NCBI RefSeq assembly: GCF_003258945.1
Contig: NZ_QLIX01000020.1
Location: 31,599-95,598, forward strand
DNA from: Roseicella frigidaeris
GTDB taxonomy: Bacteria > Pseudomonadota > Alphaproteobacteria > Acetobacterales > Acetobacteraceae
DNA: 64,000 nucleotides
Direction of reading: 5' to 3'
Shown: piece by piece, positions 29,958-37,844 of the stretch
Layout of the letters: the number at the start of each line of letters is the position of its first letter
Position numbering within the stretch: the stretch's first letter is position 1
Made by a program: the position numbers and the translations under genes
The notes under the pieces: generated by a model
The model's database searches: none
Seen by the model: the letters and a program-made list of their open reading frames with translations, nothing else
Told to the model about the DNA's origin: nothing

Positions 29958-31160
29958 TCATGCGATGGTACGGGTTTCCTGTCCAGTGCCTTGCGCTGCG
30001 GGATCGTTCGCCGCGTCTCCCGCCGGCGGCGCATCCATGATCCGCAGATGCGCCTCCAGCACCCCGGCCGGGCAGGGCGCCTCCGCCGGCACCAGGGCCG
30101 GCCAGCCCTCCACCCCCGGCAGCCGGCCGGGATTGCGCCGGATCAGCTCGGTCTTGAGGAAGGGGAAGCCGAGGCGGCGCACCAGGGCGAGCCAGAAATG
30201 ATGCGTCGGGTTCAGCGGCTGGGTGGCGAAGAGCGCGTCCCGCTCGGCCGCCGGCATCTGCTCGAGCTCGCGCAGCAGGGGGTGGGAGGCGGCGAGCTGC
30301 GCCCGCTCCGCCGGATCGGCCAGCGTCGCCGCGATCAGCCGGCGATAGCCGAACAGTGCCGCGACCTGGTGGCCGCGGGCCCGCATCCAGCGCGCCACGC
30401 GCAGCTCGCCGCGCTGCACGACCAGCCATTTCGAATGGCTCATGCGCATCGCCAGCAGGAAATGGAACAGGTCGGCGACCGCCGCCCGGCCGCGGGCGAG
30501 CAGGAAGTAGCTCTGCAGATGCGGCCCGCCCTGGATGCTCTCGGTGAGGCCGAACAGCCCCTCGCCGCCCTCGCGTAGCGCCCCCAGCACCGGCTCGAGC
30601 GGCAGGATGGGGCCGAGCACGCTGTCATTGGCGAGCAGCAGCTCGGTGGCCTCGGGCCAGCGGCGCCGCGCCTCGGCGGCCAGGTCCTGCCAGGCGCCGA
30701 AGTCGCGGGCGAAATTCCGCCGCTGCGCCACCAGCGCGCAATGCTGCCGCGCCGCCTGCCAGTCCGCCGCCGGCACCGCCTCCGCCATGGTGATGAAGAC
30801 GATGGCGAAGCCCTCGGCCGCGAGCAGGGCAAGCTGGCGGCGCACCATCTCCGAGACCTGGCCGGAGGCGGCGAAATGCACGTAGAGCGCGACCGACCGC
30901 GCCCCGGGCCGGGGGTCCAGCCCTTCCTCCAGCCGCCGCAGCGGCGGCGCGCCGCCGCGCAGCCGCCGCAGCGCATCCTGCGGCAGGGCGCCGGCCACCT
31001 CCGCCAGCACCTGCCCGATCCGCCAGGCGAGGCGCCGCCAGGTGCCGGCGGTGCTGTAGCCATGCACCGCCCGGCGCAGGCCCGGCGGGTCGAGGATCAG
31101 CGGCGTCAGCGCATAGGGCTCGGGCGCCGCGGCCGGAAGGGGCCGCGCGGCGGTGGGCAT
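29958..31160 (-). CDS. Rhamnan synthesis F (RgpF) family glycosyltransferase-like protein
   Basis: A 400-aa protein resembling RgpF-family enzymes, which act in synthesis of rhamnose-containing or similar surface polysaccharides. Family-type phrases are SVALYVHFAASGQVSEMVRRQLALL, FAIVFITMAEAVP, RRNFARDFGAWQDL, LLLANDSVLGPILPLE and FGLTESIQGGPHLQSYFLLARG. The C-terminal PLNPTHHFWLALVRRLGFPFLKTELIRRNP is also characteristic. The start at 31160 (MPTAARPLPAAAP) is preceded by a weak AGGT-type site. It is divergent from the double GT2 gene, which should act in the same polysaccharide pathway. The exact sugar is unknown. Confidence 0.82.
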   Translation of the reverse strand: MPTAARPLPAAAPEPYALTPLILDPPGLRRAVHGYSTAGTWRRLAWRIGQVLAEVAGALPQDALRRLRGGAPPLRRLEEGLDPRPGARSVALYVHFAASGQVSEMVRRQLALLAAEGFAIVFITMAEAVPAADWQAARQHCALVAQRRNFARDFGAWQDLAAEARRRWPEATELLLANDSVLGPILPLEPVLGALREGGEGLFGLTESIQGGPHLQSYFLLARGRAAVADLFHFLLAMRMSHSKWLVVQRGELRVARWMRARGHQVAALFGYRRLIAATLADPAERAQLAASHPLLRELEQMPAAERDALFATQPLNPTHHFWLALVRRLGFPFLKTELIRRNPGRLPGVEGWPALVPAEAPCPAGVLEAHLRIMDAPPAGDAANDPAAQGTGQETRTIA

Positions 31161-31218
31161 GGGCAGGACCTTCGGACGGGAGGGATGGGACGGGCACGGC
31201 CGGGCCGCGGCCGGCCGG

Positions 31219-31247
31219 ACAATGGTCGCCGCCGGGCGGAGCGTCAA
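31219..31247 (-). promoter_or_regulatory. Possible sigma-70 promoter for the RgpF-like gene
   Basis: On the minus strand, TTGACG (31247-31242) and CATTGT (31224-31219) are 17 bases apart, in the divergent region between the RgpF-like and GT2 genes. The -10 is a weak match. Confidence 0.35.
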
Positions 31248-31316
31248 ATTCCCATCAAGCTTTCGTGACACTGCCCCTGTTTCCCGTCCAGGCTGCAGGC
31301 GGTACCCCGCCGGCGC

Positions 31317-33371
31317 ATGTCCCTCCCCCCCCAGCCCGGCCCCGCACCCGCCGCATCGCCCGCCGGCACCGCCTCGGCCCTCACCCCCTCGCAGCGTCTG
31401 CGGCTGGCGCTGCAGCAGGCCTGGCGCGGCGCCTGGGGCCTGCTGCCGGACTGGGTGCTGCCGCTCCGCATCCGCCTCGCCGGGCTGGCGCGCTCCCTGC
31501 TCGGCGAGCCGCCGACCGGCCGCTACGACCCCGAGGACCGGCGCGGCTATGCCCGCTGGATCGCCCGCTTCGACACCCTGGCCGAGACGGACCGCGCCGC
31601 GATCCGCGCCCATATCGCCGCCATGCCGGCGCCGCCGCTGATCTCGGTGGTGATGCCGGCCTATGAGACGCCGGAGCTGCTGTTGCGCGCCGCCATCGCC
31701 TCGGTGCGCGCCCAGCTCTGGCCGCATTGGGAGCTCTGCATCGCCGACGACGCCTCGCCCTCGCCGCATGTGGCGCGGGTGCTGGCCGAGATCGCCGCCG
31801 AGGAGCCGCGGCTGCGCTGGGTGCGGCGGGAGCGCAACGGCCACATCTCGGCCGCCAGCAACAGCGCCCTCGCCCTGGCGCGGGGCGACTACGTGGCGCT
31901 GCTCGACCATGACGACCTGCTGGCCGAGACGGCGCTCTACGAGGTGGCGGCGGCGATCGAGGCGGATCCGGAGGCGGCCGTGCTCTATTCGGACGAGGAC
32001 AAGCTCGATGCCGAGGGGCAGCGCTTCGGCGCCTATTTCAAGCCGGATTTCGACCCCGACCTGCTGCTCGGGCAGAATTTCGTCAGCCATCTCGGCGTCT
32101 ACCGGCGCGACCTGCTGGAGCGGCTGGGCGGGCTGCGCGAGGGGCTGGAGGGCAGCCAGGACCACGACCTCGCCCTGCGCGCCGCGGCGGCGGTCGGCCC
32201 GGCCCGGGTGCGGCACATCCCGGCCATCCTCTATCACTGGCGGCAGACCGGCCAGGCGGACAGCTTCTCCCAGGCGCAGCTCGACCGCTGCACGGCGGCG
32301 AGCCGGCGGGCGGTCGCCGACCTGCTGGCGGCGCAGGGCGTCGCGGCGCGGCTGGAGCCCTCCCCCCTCGCCCCCACCCATACGCGGGTGGTCTGGCCGC
32401 TGCCGGAGCCGGCGCCGCTGGTCTCCGTCATCGTCCCGACCCGCGACCGCGCCGGGCTCCTCGCCGCCTGCGCCGAGGGCGTGCTGGAGAAGACCGACTA
32501 TCCGGCGATCGAGCTCCTCATCGTCGACAACGGCAGCGAGGAGGCGGAGACGCTGGCGCTGTTCGTGCGGCTGCGCGCCGATCCGCGGGTGCGCATCCTG
32601 GCCTCGCCCGGCCCCTTCAACTACGCGGCGCTGAACAACCAGGCCGCCGCCGCGGCGCGGGGCGAGCTGCTGCTGCTGCTGAACAACGACATCGAGGTGA
32701 TCGAGCCGGGCTGGCTGCGCGAGCTGGCGAGCCAGGCGATGCGGCCGGAGGTCGGCGCGGTCGGCGCCCGGCTGCTCTATGCCGATGGGCGGCTGCAGCA
32801 TGGCGGCGTCGTCATCGGCGTCGGCGGCGTCGCCGACCACTACCTGCTGCGCAGCGAGCCGGGCGATTCCGGCTATTTCGGCTCGCTGGCCCTGGTGCGG
32901 GAGGTGGCGGCAGTGACCGGCGCCTGCCTCGCCCTGCGCAAATCGGTGTTCGAGGCGGTGGGCGGGCTGGATGCGCAGAACCTCGCCGTCGCCTTCAACG
33001 ACATCGATCTCTGCCTGCGCATCCGCGAGGCCGGCTGGCGCATCCTCTGGACGCCCTTCGCCGCGCTCCACCACCTGGAATCGGCTTCGCGCGGGAAGGA
33101 CCATGCGCCGGAGAAGGCGCGGCGCTTCGCCGGCGAGATCGCCCATATGAAGCGCCGCTGGGGCGAAGCGTTGCTGCGCGACCCCTTCTACAGCCGCTGG
33201 ATGAGCCTGGACGGGGCGCATTGCGCCCTGGCGCGGGCGCCGCGGCGGGCAAAGCCCTGGGCGGCTTATATGGGCGGCGCGGTCAGCCGGCCCCGGCCAG
33301 CCATGCCGCTGCCGCCCGCACCGAGGGCAGCACCAGCGTCGCAGCCGGTGCCGCCGCGGGACGGTCGCTGA
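31317..33371 (+). CDS. Glycosyltransferase with two GT2 domains
   Basis: A 684-aa protein with two family-2 glycosyltransferase domains in tandem. The first begins near residue 105 (ISVVMPAYETPELLLRAAI, CIADDASPSP) and has the nucleotide-sugar/metal site LYSDEDKLD near 225. The second begins near 368 (PLVSVIVPTRDRAGLLAACAEG, LLIVDNGSEE), with LLLLNNDIEV near 460 and a C-terminal FNDIDLCLRIREAGWRILWTPFA. Such double enzymes build O-antigen, capsule or glycoprotein side chains. The last 89 bases overlap the 3' end of gmhB on the other strand. It is divergent from the RgpF-like gene. Confidence 0.92.
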   Translation: MSLPPQPGPAPAASPAGTASALTPSQRLRLALQQAWRGAWGLLPDWVLPLRIRLAGLARSLLGEPPTGRYDPEDRRGYARWIARFDTLAETDRAAIRAHIAAMPAPPLISVVMPAYETPELLLRAAIASVRAQLWPHWELCIADDASPSPHVARVLAEIAAEEPRLRWVRRERNGHISAASNSALALARGDYVALLDHDDLLAETALYEVAAAIEADPEAAVLYSDEDKLDAEGQRFGAYFKPDFDPDLLLGQNFVSHLGVYRRDLLERLGGLREGLEGSQDHDLALRAAAAVGPARVRHIPAILYHWRQTGQADSFSQAQLDRCTAASRRAVADLLAAQGVAARLEPSPLAPTHTRVVWPLPEPAPLVSVIVPTRDRAGLLAACAEGVLEKTDYPAIELLIVDNGSEEAETLALFVRLRADPRVRILASPGPFNYAALNNQAAAAARGELLLLLNNDIEVIEPGWLRELASQAMRPEVGAVGARLLYADGRLQHGGVVIGVGGVADHYLLRSEPGDSGYFGSLALVREVAAVTGACLALRKSVFEAVGGLDAQNLAVAFNDIDLCLRIREAGWRILWTPFAALHHLESASRGKDHAPEKARRFAGEIAHMKRRWGEALLRDPFYSRWMSLDGAHCALARAPRRAKPWAAYMGGAVSRPRPAMPLPPAPRAAPASQPVPPRDGR

Positions 33372-33807
33372 CCAGCAGCCGGGTCCGCAGCCCGGCGCGC
33401 CGGCCGGCCTCCATGTCGCTCGCCTGGTCGCCGATGATGAGGGAGCCGGCGAGGTCGAGGCCGAGCGCCGCGGCGGCGTCATGCAGCATGCCAGGGCCGG
33501 GCTTGCGGCGCGGCGTGGCGCGGTCGGGATGGTCCGGGCAGTGCTCGATGCGGGCGAGCGGGGTACGGCGGGCGGCGAACTCGCCGGCGACCCAGCGCAT
33601 CAGCGCCTGGAACTCCGCCTCGGTATAGAGACCACGGCCGATGCCGGACTGGTTGGTGACGACGACGAGGGCGAGGCCGCGGCGCGTCGCCGCCGCGGCG
33701 AGGTCGAAGATGCCCTCCACGAAGTGGAAATCCTCGCGCCGGTGCACGTAGCCGTGGTCGATGTTGATGATGCCGTCGCGGTCGAGGAAGAGGGCGCGGC
33801 CCGACAT
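33283..33807 (-). CDS. gmhB: D-glycero-beta-D-manno-heptose 1,7-bisphosphate 7-phosphatase-like (HAD)
   Basis: A 174-aa HAD-IIIA phosphatase of the GmhB/HisB-N class, acting in ADP-heptose synthesis. Catalytic D9 and D11 are in LFLDRDGIINIDHGY, motif II is VVVTNQSGIGRG, the lysine is in RKPGPGM near 102, and motif III is LIIGDQASDMEAGRRAG. The zinc loop is abnormal: after C90 (HCPDHP) the expected later Cys-x-Cys pair is missing and the loop is shortened to DRATPRRKP. The gene starts 14 bases after the gmhA stop, so both form an operon. The 3' end overlaps the GT2 gene by 89 bases. A related HAD sugar phosphatase is the alternative. Confidence 0.82.
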   Translation of the reverse strand: MSGRALFLDRDGIINIDHGYVHRREDFHFVEGIFDLAAAATRRGLALVVVTNQSGIGRGLYTEAEFQALMRWVAGEFAARRTPLARIEHCPDHPDRATPRRKPGPGMLHDAAAALGLDLAGSLIIGDQASDMEAGRRAGLRTRLLVSDRPAAAPAATLVLPSVRAAAAWLAGAG

Positions 33808-33821
33808 GGGGGCGGTGCGGC

Positions 33822-34406
33822 TCAGCCGGCGCGGGGGAAGAGCCGGTGCTCGATCAGCTCGCAGATGAGGTGGCCGGCGACCTCATGCGCCTCCTGGATG
33901 CGCGGCGTAGCCTCGGCCGGGACGCGCAGGCAGAGGTCGCAGAGCCCCGGCATGGCGCCGCCCCCGGCGCCGGTGAAGCCGATCGTCACCATCCCGCGCT
34001 CCCGCGCCGCCCGCAGCGCCGCCAGGATGCCGGGGGAGCGGCCGGAGGTGGACAGCGCATAGAGCAGGTCGCCCGGCTGGCCCAGCGCCTCCACCTGCCG
34101 GGCGAAGACGCGGTCATAGCCATAGTCGTTGCCGATGGCGGTGAGGATGGAGCTGTCGGTGGTCAGCGCGATCGCCGGCAGGCCGGGCCGGTCGTAATGG
34201 AAGCGCCCGACCAGCTCCGCCGCCCAATGCTGCGCATCGGCGGCGCTGCCGCCATTGCCGCAGAGCAGGATCTTGCGCCCGGCGGCGAGGGCGGCGACGG
34301 AGCGCGCGGCGATGGCCTCGATCGCCGCGATGGCCGCGGCATCCCCGGCCAGGCGGCGCAGGCTCTCGGCGGAGGCCAGGATGGCGTCACGGATCTCGGC
34401 GGACAT
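33822..34406 (-). CDS. gmhA: Phosphoheptose isomerase-like SIS protein
   Basis: A 194-aa SIS-domain protein of GmhA type, converting sedoheptulose 7-phosphate to D-glycero-D-manno-heptose 7-phosphate, the first step to ADP-heptose for LPS core. Motifs are [19 protein letters not shown] (phosphate loop and catalytic Glu region), [38 protein letters not shown] and the C-terminal [19 protein letters not shown] with the second catalytic residue His. Length is normal. It is the first gene of a gmhA-gmhB pair; the rest of the heptose pathway is not in the window. Confidence 0.92.
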   Translation of the reverse strand: MSAEIRDAILASAESLRRLAGDAAAIAAIEAIAARSVAALAAGRKILLCGNGGSAADAQHWAAELVGRFHYDRPGLPAIALTTDSSILTAIGNDYGYDRVFARQVEALGQPGDLLYALSTSGRSPGILAALRAARERGMVTIGFTGAGGGAMPGLCDLCLRVPAEATPRIQEAHEVAGHLICELIEHRLFPRAG

Positions 34407-34505
34407 CGGATCCCCTGCGGGTTGCAGGCTGGTGGTCTAGCGCGGATCGCAGCGCCTGACAGCCGGGACATGGCCAGTCCCCTGCCCTCGGTCGCCGCCC
34501 GTTGC

Positions 34506-34530
34506 CCTGCCGCGGCTTTGCCGCGGCAGG
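34506..34530. repeat. Perfect hairpin near the gmhA 5' region
   Basis: CCTGCCGCGG-CTTTG-CCGCGGCAGG, ten pairs with a five-base loop. No T-tract follows on either strand. It lies in the 241-base gap that also holds the two REP-like elements. Confidence 0.6.
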
Positions 34531-34568
34531 CTGTGACGGATCTTGGGCCAGCGGGGACTCACCGGGGC

Positions 34569-34641
34569 CCCCATGACGGCGCGCAGCGACGTCATGGGGA
34601 AGAGCGCGGCCCCCGCGACGCCGCGCAGCGGTGTCGTGGGG
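34569..34641. repeat. REP-like palindromic element, copies 2 and 3
   Basis: Copy 2 (34569-34599) has perfect ten-base arms CCCCATGACG and CGTCATGGGG around GCGCGCAGCGA. Copy 3 (34610-34641) has the same core, CCGCGCAGCGGTGTCGTGGGG. A third relative is at 18370-18400. Copy 3 ends 7 bases from the last base of the acetamidase stop, the same spacing as behind pheA. Confidence 0.72.
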
Positions 34642-34647
34642 ATTGAA

Positions 34648-36075
34648 TCATGCCTGCCCGGCGAAGACGTTCTTCTTGATGATGGCGTGCACGCCCCAAT
34701 TGCCGTCCACCACCTGGGTGATGCCGAAATCGACGGCGACCGACATCAGCGAGATCGCCTCGTCCTCCGTCAGCCCCTTCTCCCCCATCAGGAAGCCACG
34801 CATCTTGCGGAAGGCGTCGCGCATCGCGAGGTCGATGGAGGATTTGGCGAAGATCGCGTTCTGCGCGTCGGGCCCCAGCTCGGCCAGGTAATTCGGGTAG
34901 CTGAAGCCCGACATCACCCAGTCCTCGGCCGTCTCGATCATCGGGAAGTCGAGGCCATCGAGCGGCGTGCCGCCGAGATCCGCCTTCTTGTGCAGGACCA
35001 CCTGGAAGGTGCCGGTGAGCGAGCATTCGATGGCGGTGCCGCAGAGCTCGGAATCGCCCTGGCTGGCATGCGGGTCGCCGACCGAGAGCAGCGCGCCCGG
35101 CACCGCGACCGGGTAGTACATGGTCGCGCCCTTGCCGATGCGCCAATTGTCGATGTTGCCGCCGGTGTAGCTGGGCGGGATGGAATTGACGACCTCCGCC
35201 TCCTTCGGCGCCAGGCCCATGGTGCCGAAATGCGGCCGGATCGGCACGCGGATGTTCTTCAGCACGCCGAAGCGCCGCTCGGTGCGGCCGTGATCGACCG
35301 GCAGGCCGGGATAGTCGATGGTCGGATGCACCTTGCCGGTGGGGTCGGTCACCGGGACCCATCTGAAATTGTAGACCGCGCTCGCCCAGTTGCGGCTGCC
35401 GGTGGCGTCCAGCTCGTAGATCGTCACCACCTCGCGCGGCTTGTCGCCGGTCAGCAGGTCCTTGTAGTGGAAGCCCCAATTGGCCGCAGCGTTGCTGCCG
35501 AAGGCGAGGCCCTTGAAGGCGGGATTGGCCGAGGGGCGCGGCGCGACATCGAGGATGCGCACCTCCAGCACGTCGCCCGGCTCGGCGCCGCGCACGGCCA
35601 CCGGCCCGGTGCAGATATGCACGCCGAGGCCGCCGCCATCGCCCGGCCCGGCGCCGCGGCGCATGACGCCCTTCTTGTCCTTCGTCCAGAGGAAGACGCT
35701 CTCGGCGCCGGGATCGCCCTGGACCATGCGCTCGGCATCGTCGTTGGCGTGGTGGGTCAGCGTCTCGATGGTGACGTAGTCGCCGGAATTGACCTCGAGG
35801 CGCGGCGCCAGGCTCTTGCTGAAATAGCCCCAATGCACCGTCTCGGCATTCGCCGGCAGGCTGTGCAGCCGCGGGCCGCCGGCGGCGCGCGCCGCGGAGG
35901 CCTGGGCCAGGGCGGGGGGCACGAGGGAGATGCCGGCCGTGGCGAGCGCCGCCGCGCCGCCCGAGGCGGCGAAGCCGGATTTCAGGAAGGCCCGGCGCTC
36001 CTTGGCGAGGCCGGTGCGGAAATCGAGCCGATGCGTCTCGAAATCGCGGCAATTCGGATCGTCACCCTGGCACAT
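34648..36075 (-). CDS. Acetamidase/formamidase family protein, Tat-exported
   Basis: A 475-aa protein of the FmdA/AmdA family, which hydrolyses formamide or acetamide to ammonia and the acid. A twin-arginine signal is visible: RRAFLKSGF at residues 27-35, a hydrophobic stretch to about 51 and an ALAQASA cleavage region near 55-60. A long, Cys-containing N-tail (CQGDDPNCRDF) precedes it. Family phrases include HWGYFSKSLAPRLEVNSGDYV, ETLTHHANDD, GPGDGGGLGVHICTGPVAVRGAEPGDVLEV, RPHFGTMG and VGDPHASQGDSELCGTAIE. Most characterised family members are cytoplasmic, so periplasmic export is notable. The divergent side carries the Fnr-type regulator gene 105 bases upstream on the same strand. Confidence 0.9.
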   Translation of the reverse strand: MCQGDDPNCRDFETHRLDFRTGLAKERRAFLKSGFAASGGAAALATAGISLVPPALAQASAARAAGGPRLHSLPANAETVHWGYFSKSLAPRLEVNSGDYVTIETLTHHANDDAERMVQGDPGAESVFLWTKDKKGVMRRGAGPGDGGGLGVHICTGPVAVRGAEPGDVLEVRILDVAPRPSANPAFKGLAFGSNAAANWGFHYKDLLTGDKPREVVTIYELDATGSRNWASAVYNFRWVPVTDPTGKVHPTIDYPGLPVDHGRTERRFGVLKNIRVPIRPHFGTMGLAPKEAEVVNSIPPSYTGGNIDNWRIGKGATMYYPVAVPGALLSVGDPHASQGDSELCGTAIECSLTGTFQVVLHKKADLGGTPLDGLDFPMIETAEDWVMSGFSYPNYLAELGPDAQNAIFAKSSIDLAMRDAFRKMRGFLMGEKGLTEDEAISLMSVAVDFGITQVVDGNWGVHAIIKKNVFAGQA

Positions 36076-36180
36076 CGCCCTCGCCCCCCCTGCGGCCCGA
36101 CGGCGCTGCCGCCGGCGGTGAGGTGTTGCAAGGATAATGCCAGGAAGGAGGCAGGCGGGCCGCCCGGTGGGCGGCGCGGC

Positions 36181-36921
36181 TCAGCGCTCGGACGCGAGCC
36201 CCTCGGCGAGGTCGGAGATCGCCGCGACATCGAGCAGCTCGACCCGGTGATGCAGCGGCTCGCGGATCCAGCCGCGCTTGCGGAAGGCCGTCAGGCTGCG
36301 GCTGACCGTCTCGAGCGTCAGGCCAAGGAAATCGGCGATGTCCGCCCGGGTCATCGGCATCTCCAGCACCTGCCGCTCCGTCCCCCGCCGGCGCTCGGCC
36401 GCGACGAGGGAGAGCAGGAAGGCGGCCACCCGCGCCTCGGCCGAGCGGCGGCCGACGGTGACGAGCTGCTCCTGCGTCGCGGTCAGCTCCTGCACGCAGA
36501 GATCGAGCAGGCGGCGCTCGAGCTTCGGGTAGCGCTGCAGCAGCGCATCGAGCTGCCGCCGCTCGAGCCGGCAGATCCGGGCCTCGGTCAGCAGCTCGGC
36601 ATCGAAGGGGTAGCTGCCCAGGGTGGTGTAGCCGATCACGTCGCCGGCGAAGCGGAAGCCCACCACCTGCTGCTTGCCGTCCGGCAGCAGCCGGGAGAGC
36701 TTGGCGAAGCCCTCGATCAGGGTGAAGACCTTGCCGGCCGGGTCGCCTTCGCGGAAGATCGTGCTGTGCGCCGGCAGCACGACCTGCTGCGATTCCGCCG
36801 AGATCTCGTCCAGCGCCGCCGCGTCGAGCGGCTGGCAGAGGCCGGCGATGCGGCTGCCGCAACGGTCGCAGATCGTGACCCGGGTCTCCGGGGCAAGCTG
36901 GGCGGCGTCGAACGGATTCAA
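36181..36921 (-). CDS. Crp/Fnr family regulator with Fe-S cysteines (FnrL type)
   Basis: A 246-aa transcription factor. The N-terminus has C18, C21 and C29 (CDRCGSRIAGLC), and a fourth Cys, C117, lies in the effector domain; this is the pattern of oxygen-sensing [4Fe-4S] FNR/FnrL proteins. The cyclic-nucleotide-binding fold spans about 35-150. The helix-turn-helix is TRADIADFLGLTLETVSRSLTAFRKRG, split over about 195-221, with the E-SR DNA-contact residues of FNR. It should activate anaerobic or microaerobic genes at TTGAT-N4-ATCAA sites; a candidate near hemN is listed below. It precedes the acetamidase gene. Confidence 0.92.
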   Translation of the reverse strand: MNPFDAAQLAPETRVTICDRCGSRIAGLCQPLDAAALDEISAESQQVVLPAHSTIFREGDPAGKVFTLIEGFAKLSRLLPDGKQQVVGFRFAGDVIGYTTLGSYPFDAELLTEARICRLERRQLDALLQRYPKLERRLLDLCVQELTATQEQLVTVGRRSAEARVAAFLLSLVAAERRRGTERQVLEMPMTRADIADFLGLTLETVSRSLTAFRKRGWIREPLHHRVELLDVAAISDLAEGLASER

Positions 36922-37025
36922 GGCGGTCTCCGGTGCTATTCCGCAAACTAGCTGAGCGCCACCGTCGGATACAAGCCGTCAGCCATGCGGGCCGGTCCAG
37001 GGAGGCATGACGGGCCGGGCGCCGC

Positions 37026-37052
37026 GGCCCGGCGGGGCGCTCCCGCCGGGCC
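37026..37052 (-). terminator. Hairpin terminator of the tail-gene module
   Basis: GGCCCGGCGGG-GCGCT-CCCGCCGGGCC gives an 11-pair stem 8 bases beyond the stop of the last minus-strand tail gene. There is no T-tract, as is common in high-GC genomes. Confidence 0.5.
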
Positions 37053-37060
37053 CCTCGCCC

Positions 37061-37435
37061 TCAGCTCGCGCTCAGCATCAGGGCGGCGGCGTTCAGGGTC
37101 ACGCTGCCCGGGCCGGTGACGACGGCCGGCTGCGACAGGGCCGACCAGGTCAGCGCATTGCCGCCGCTCGCCGCGTCGAAGAGGCCGACATGCGTCATGG
37201 TGCCGGCGGCGGCGGTGAAGGTGAAGCGGATGGCGTCGGTGTTCTGCTGCACCCCGGTGCCGGTGAAGGTCACCCGCTGCCGGGCATAGCCGTTGCCGGC
37301 CGGCTCGCCGATGAGCCCCGTGGCGTCGCTGCCGCCGGTGCCGAGGCCGAGATAGACTTGGCTCGGCAGGGCCGGGGCGCGGGCGCAGAGGGCGCGGCCG
37401 AGGAGGTTCTTCGCGTAATCGGTGAGGTCGGGCAT
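37061..37435 (-). CDS. Phage tail-associated protein
   Basis: A 124-aa protein of a type common in tail regions of phages and gene transfer agents. It begins with PDLTDYAKNLLGRALCARAPALP, then has VYLGLGTGGSDATGL, GYARQRVTFTGTG, AIRFTFTAAAGTMTHVGLFDAASGGN and a C-terminal strand-rich end. The order VYLGL... / THVGLFDA... is typical of small tail-fibre-associated proteins, whose function is not established. A clear ACAGGAGAG site precedes the start. It is the last gene of the four-gene minus-strand module, followed by a hairpin. Confidence 0.75.
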   Translation of the reverse strand: MPDLTDYAKNLLGRALCARAPALPSQVYLGLGTGGSDATGLIGEPAGNGYARQRVTFTGTGVQQNTDAIRFTFTAAAGTMTHVGLFDAASGGNALTWSALSQPAVVTGPGSVTLNAAALMLSAS

Positions 37436-37516
37436 GCTCTACTCTCCTGTGTCGGGGTTGCGGCGGGGCGCGGCCGCCCCGCCCCGGTTGGGATCCCGGT
37501 CGGGATGCGGCGCCGC

Positions 37517-37819
37517 TCAGCCCTCCTCGGCATCGGCGAACCAGACCACGCCGTCGCTCGCCGGCTGGCTGCGGGCCGCGGCGTAGAGCGCGGCGCTGGT
37601 CACCGCATGCAGGTCCGGCAGGCCGAGCGCCCCGGCCTGCACGCGATAGGCGATGCCGGGCAGCGGCGCCTTGCCGGCAAGCCGCGCCTCGCGGGTCGGG
37701 TAGCCATGCAGGCGGAACTCGGCGATGCCGGCGGCATGGTCGATCTGGCAGTGCGTCAACCGCCAATAGGTGGCGACGAGGCCGGTGTTGCGGATCTCGA
37801 TCGGCTTGATCAGGGCCAT
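37517..37819 (-). CDS. Small hypothetical protein in tail module
   Basis: A 100-aa soluble protein. The N-terminal half (MALIKPIEIRNTGLVATYWRL, then FRLHGYPTREARLAGKAPLPG) looks like a small beta-sandwich of the sort encoded beside tail fibres, and the C-terminal half is Ala-rich. I cannot assign a function. It lies 25 bases after the tail-spike stop and 81 bases before the next small tail gene, so it very probably belongs to the same transcript and particle. Confidence 0.7.
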   Translation of the reverse strand: MALIKPIEIRNTGLVATYWRLTHCQIDHAAGIAEFRLHGYPTREARLAGKAPLPGIAYRVQAGALGLPDLHAVTSAALYAAARSQPASDGVVWFADAEEG

Positions 37820-37844
37820 GGGGCACGCTCCACAGGAAGGGGGG

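Noticed and set aside
34506..34530. Rho-independent terminator
   Set aside because: The stem is excellent but no T-tract follows on either strand and both neighbouring genes are not positioned to end there; it is listed as a hairpin repeat instead.
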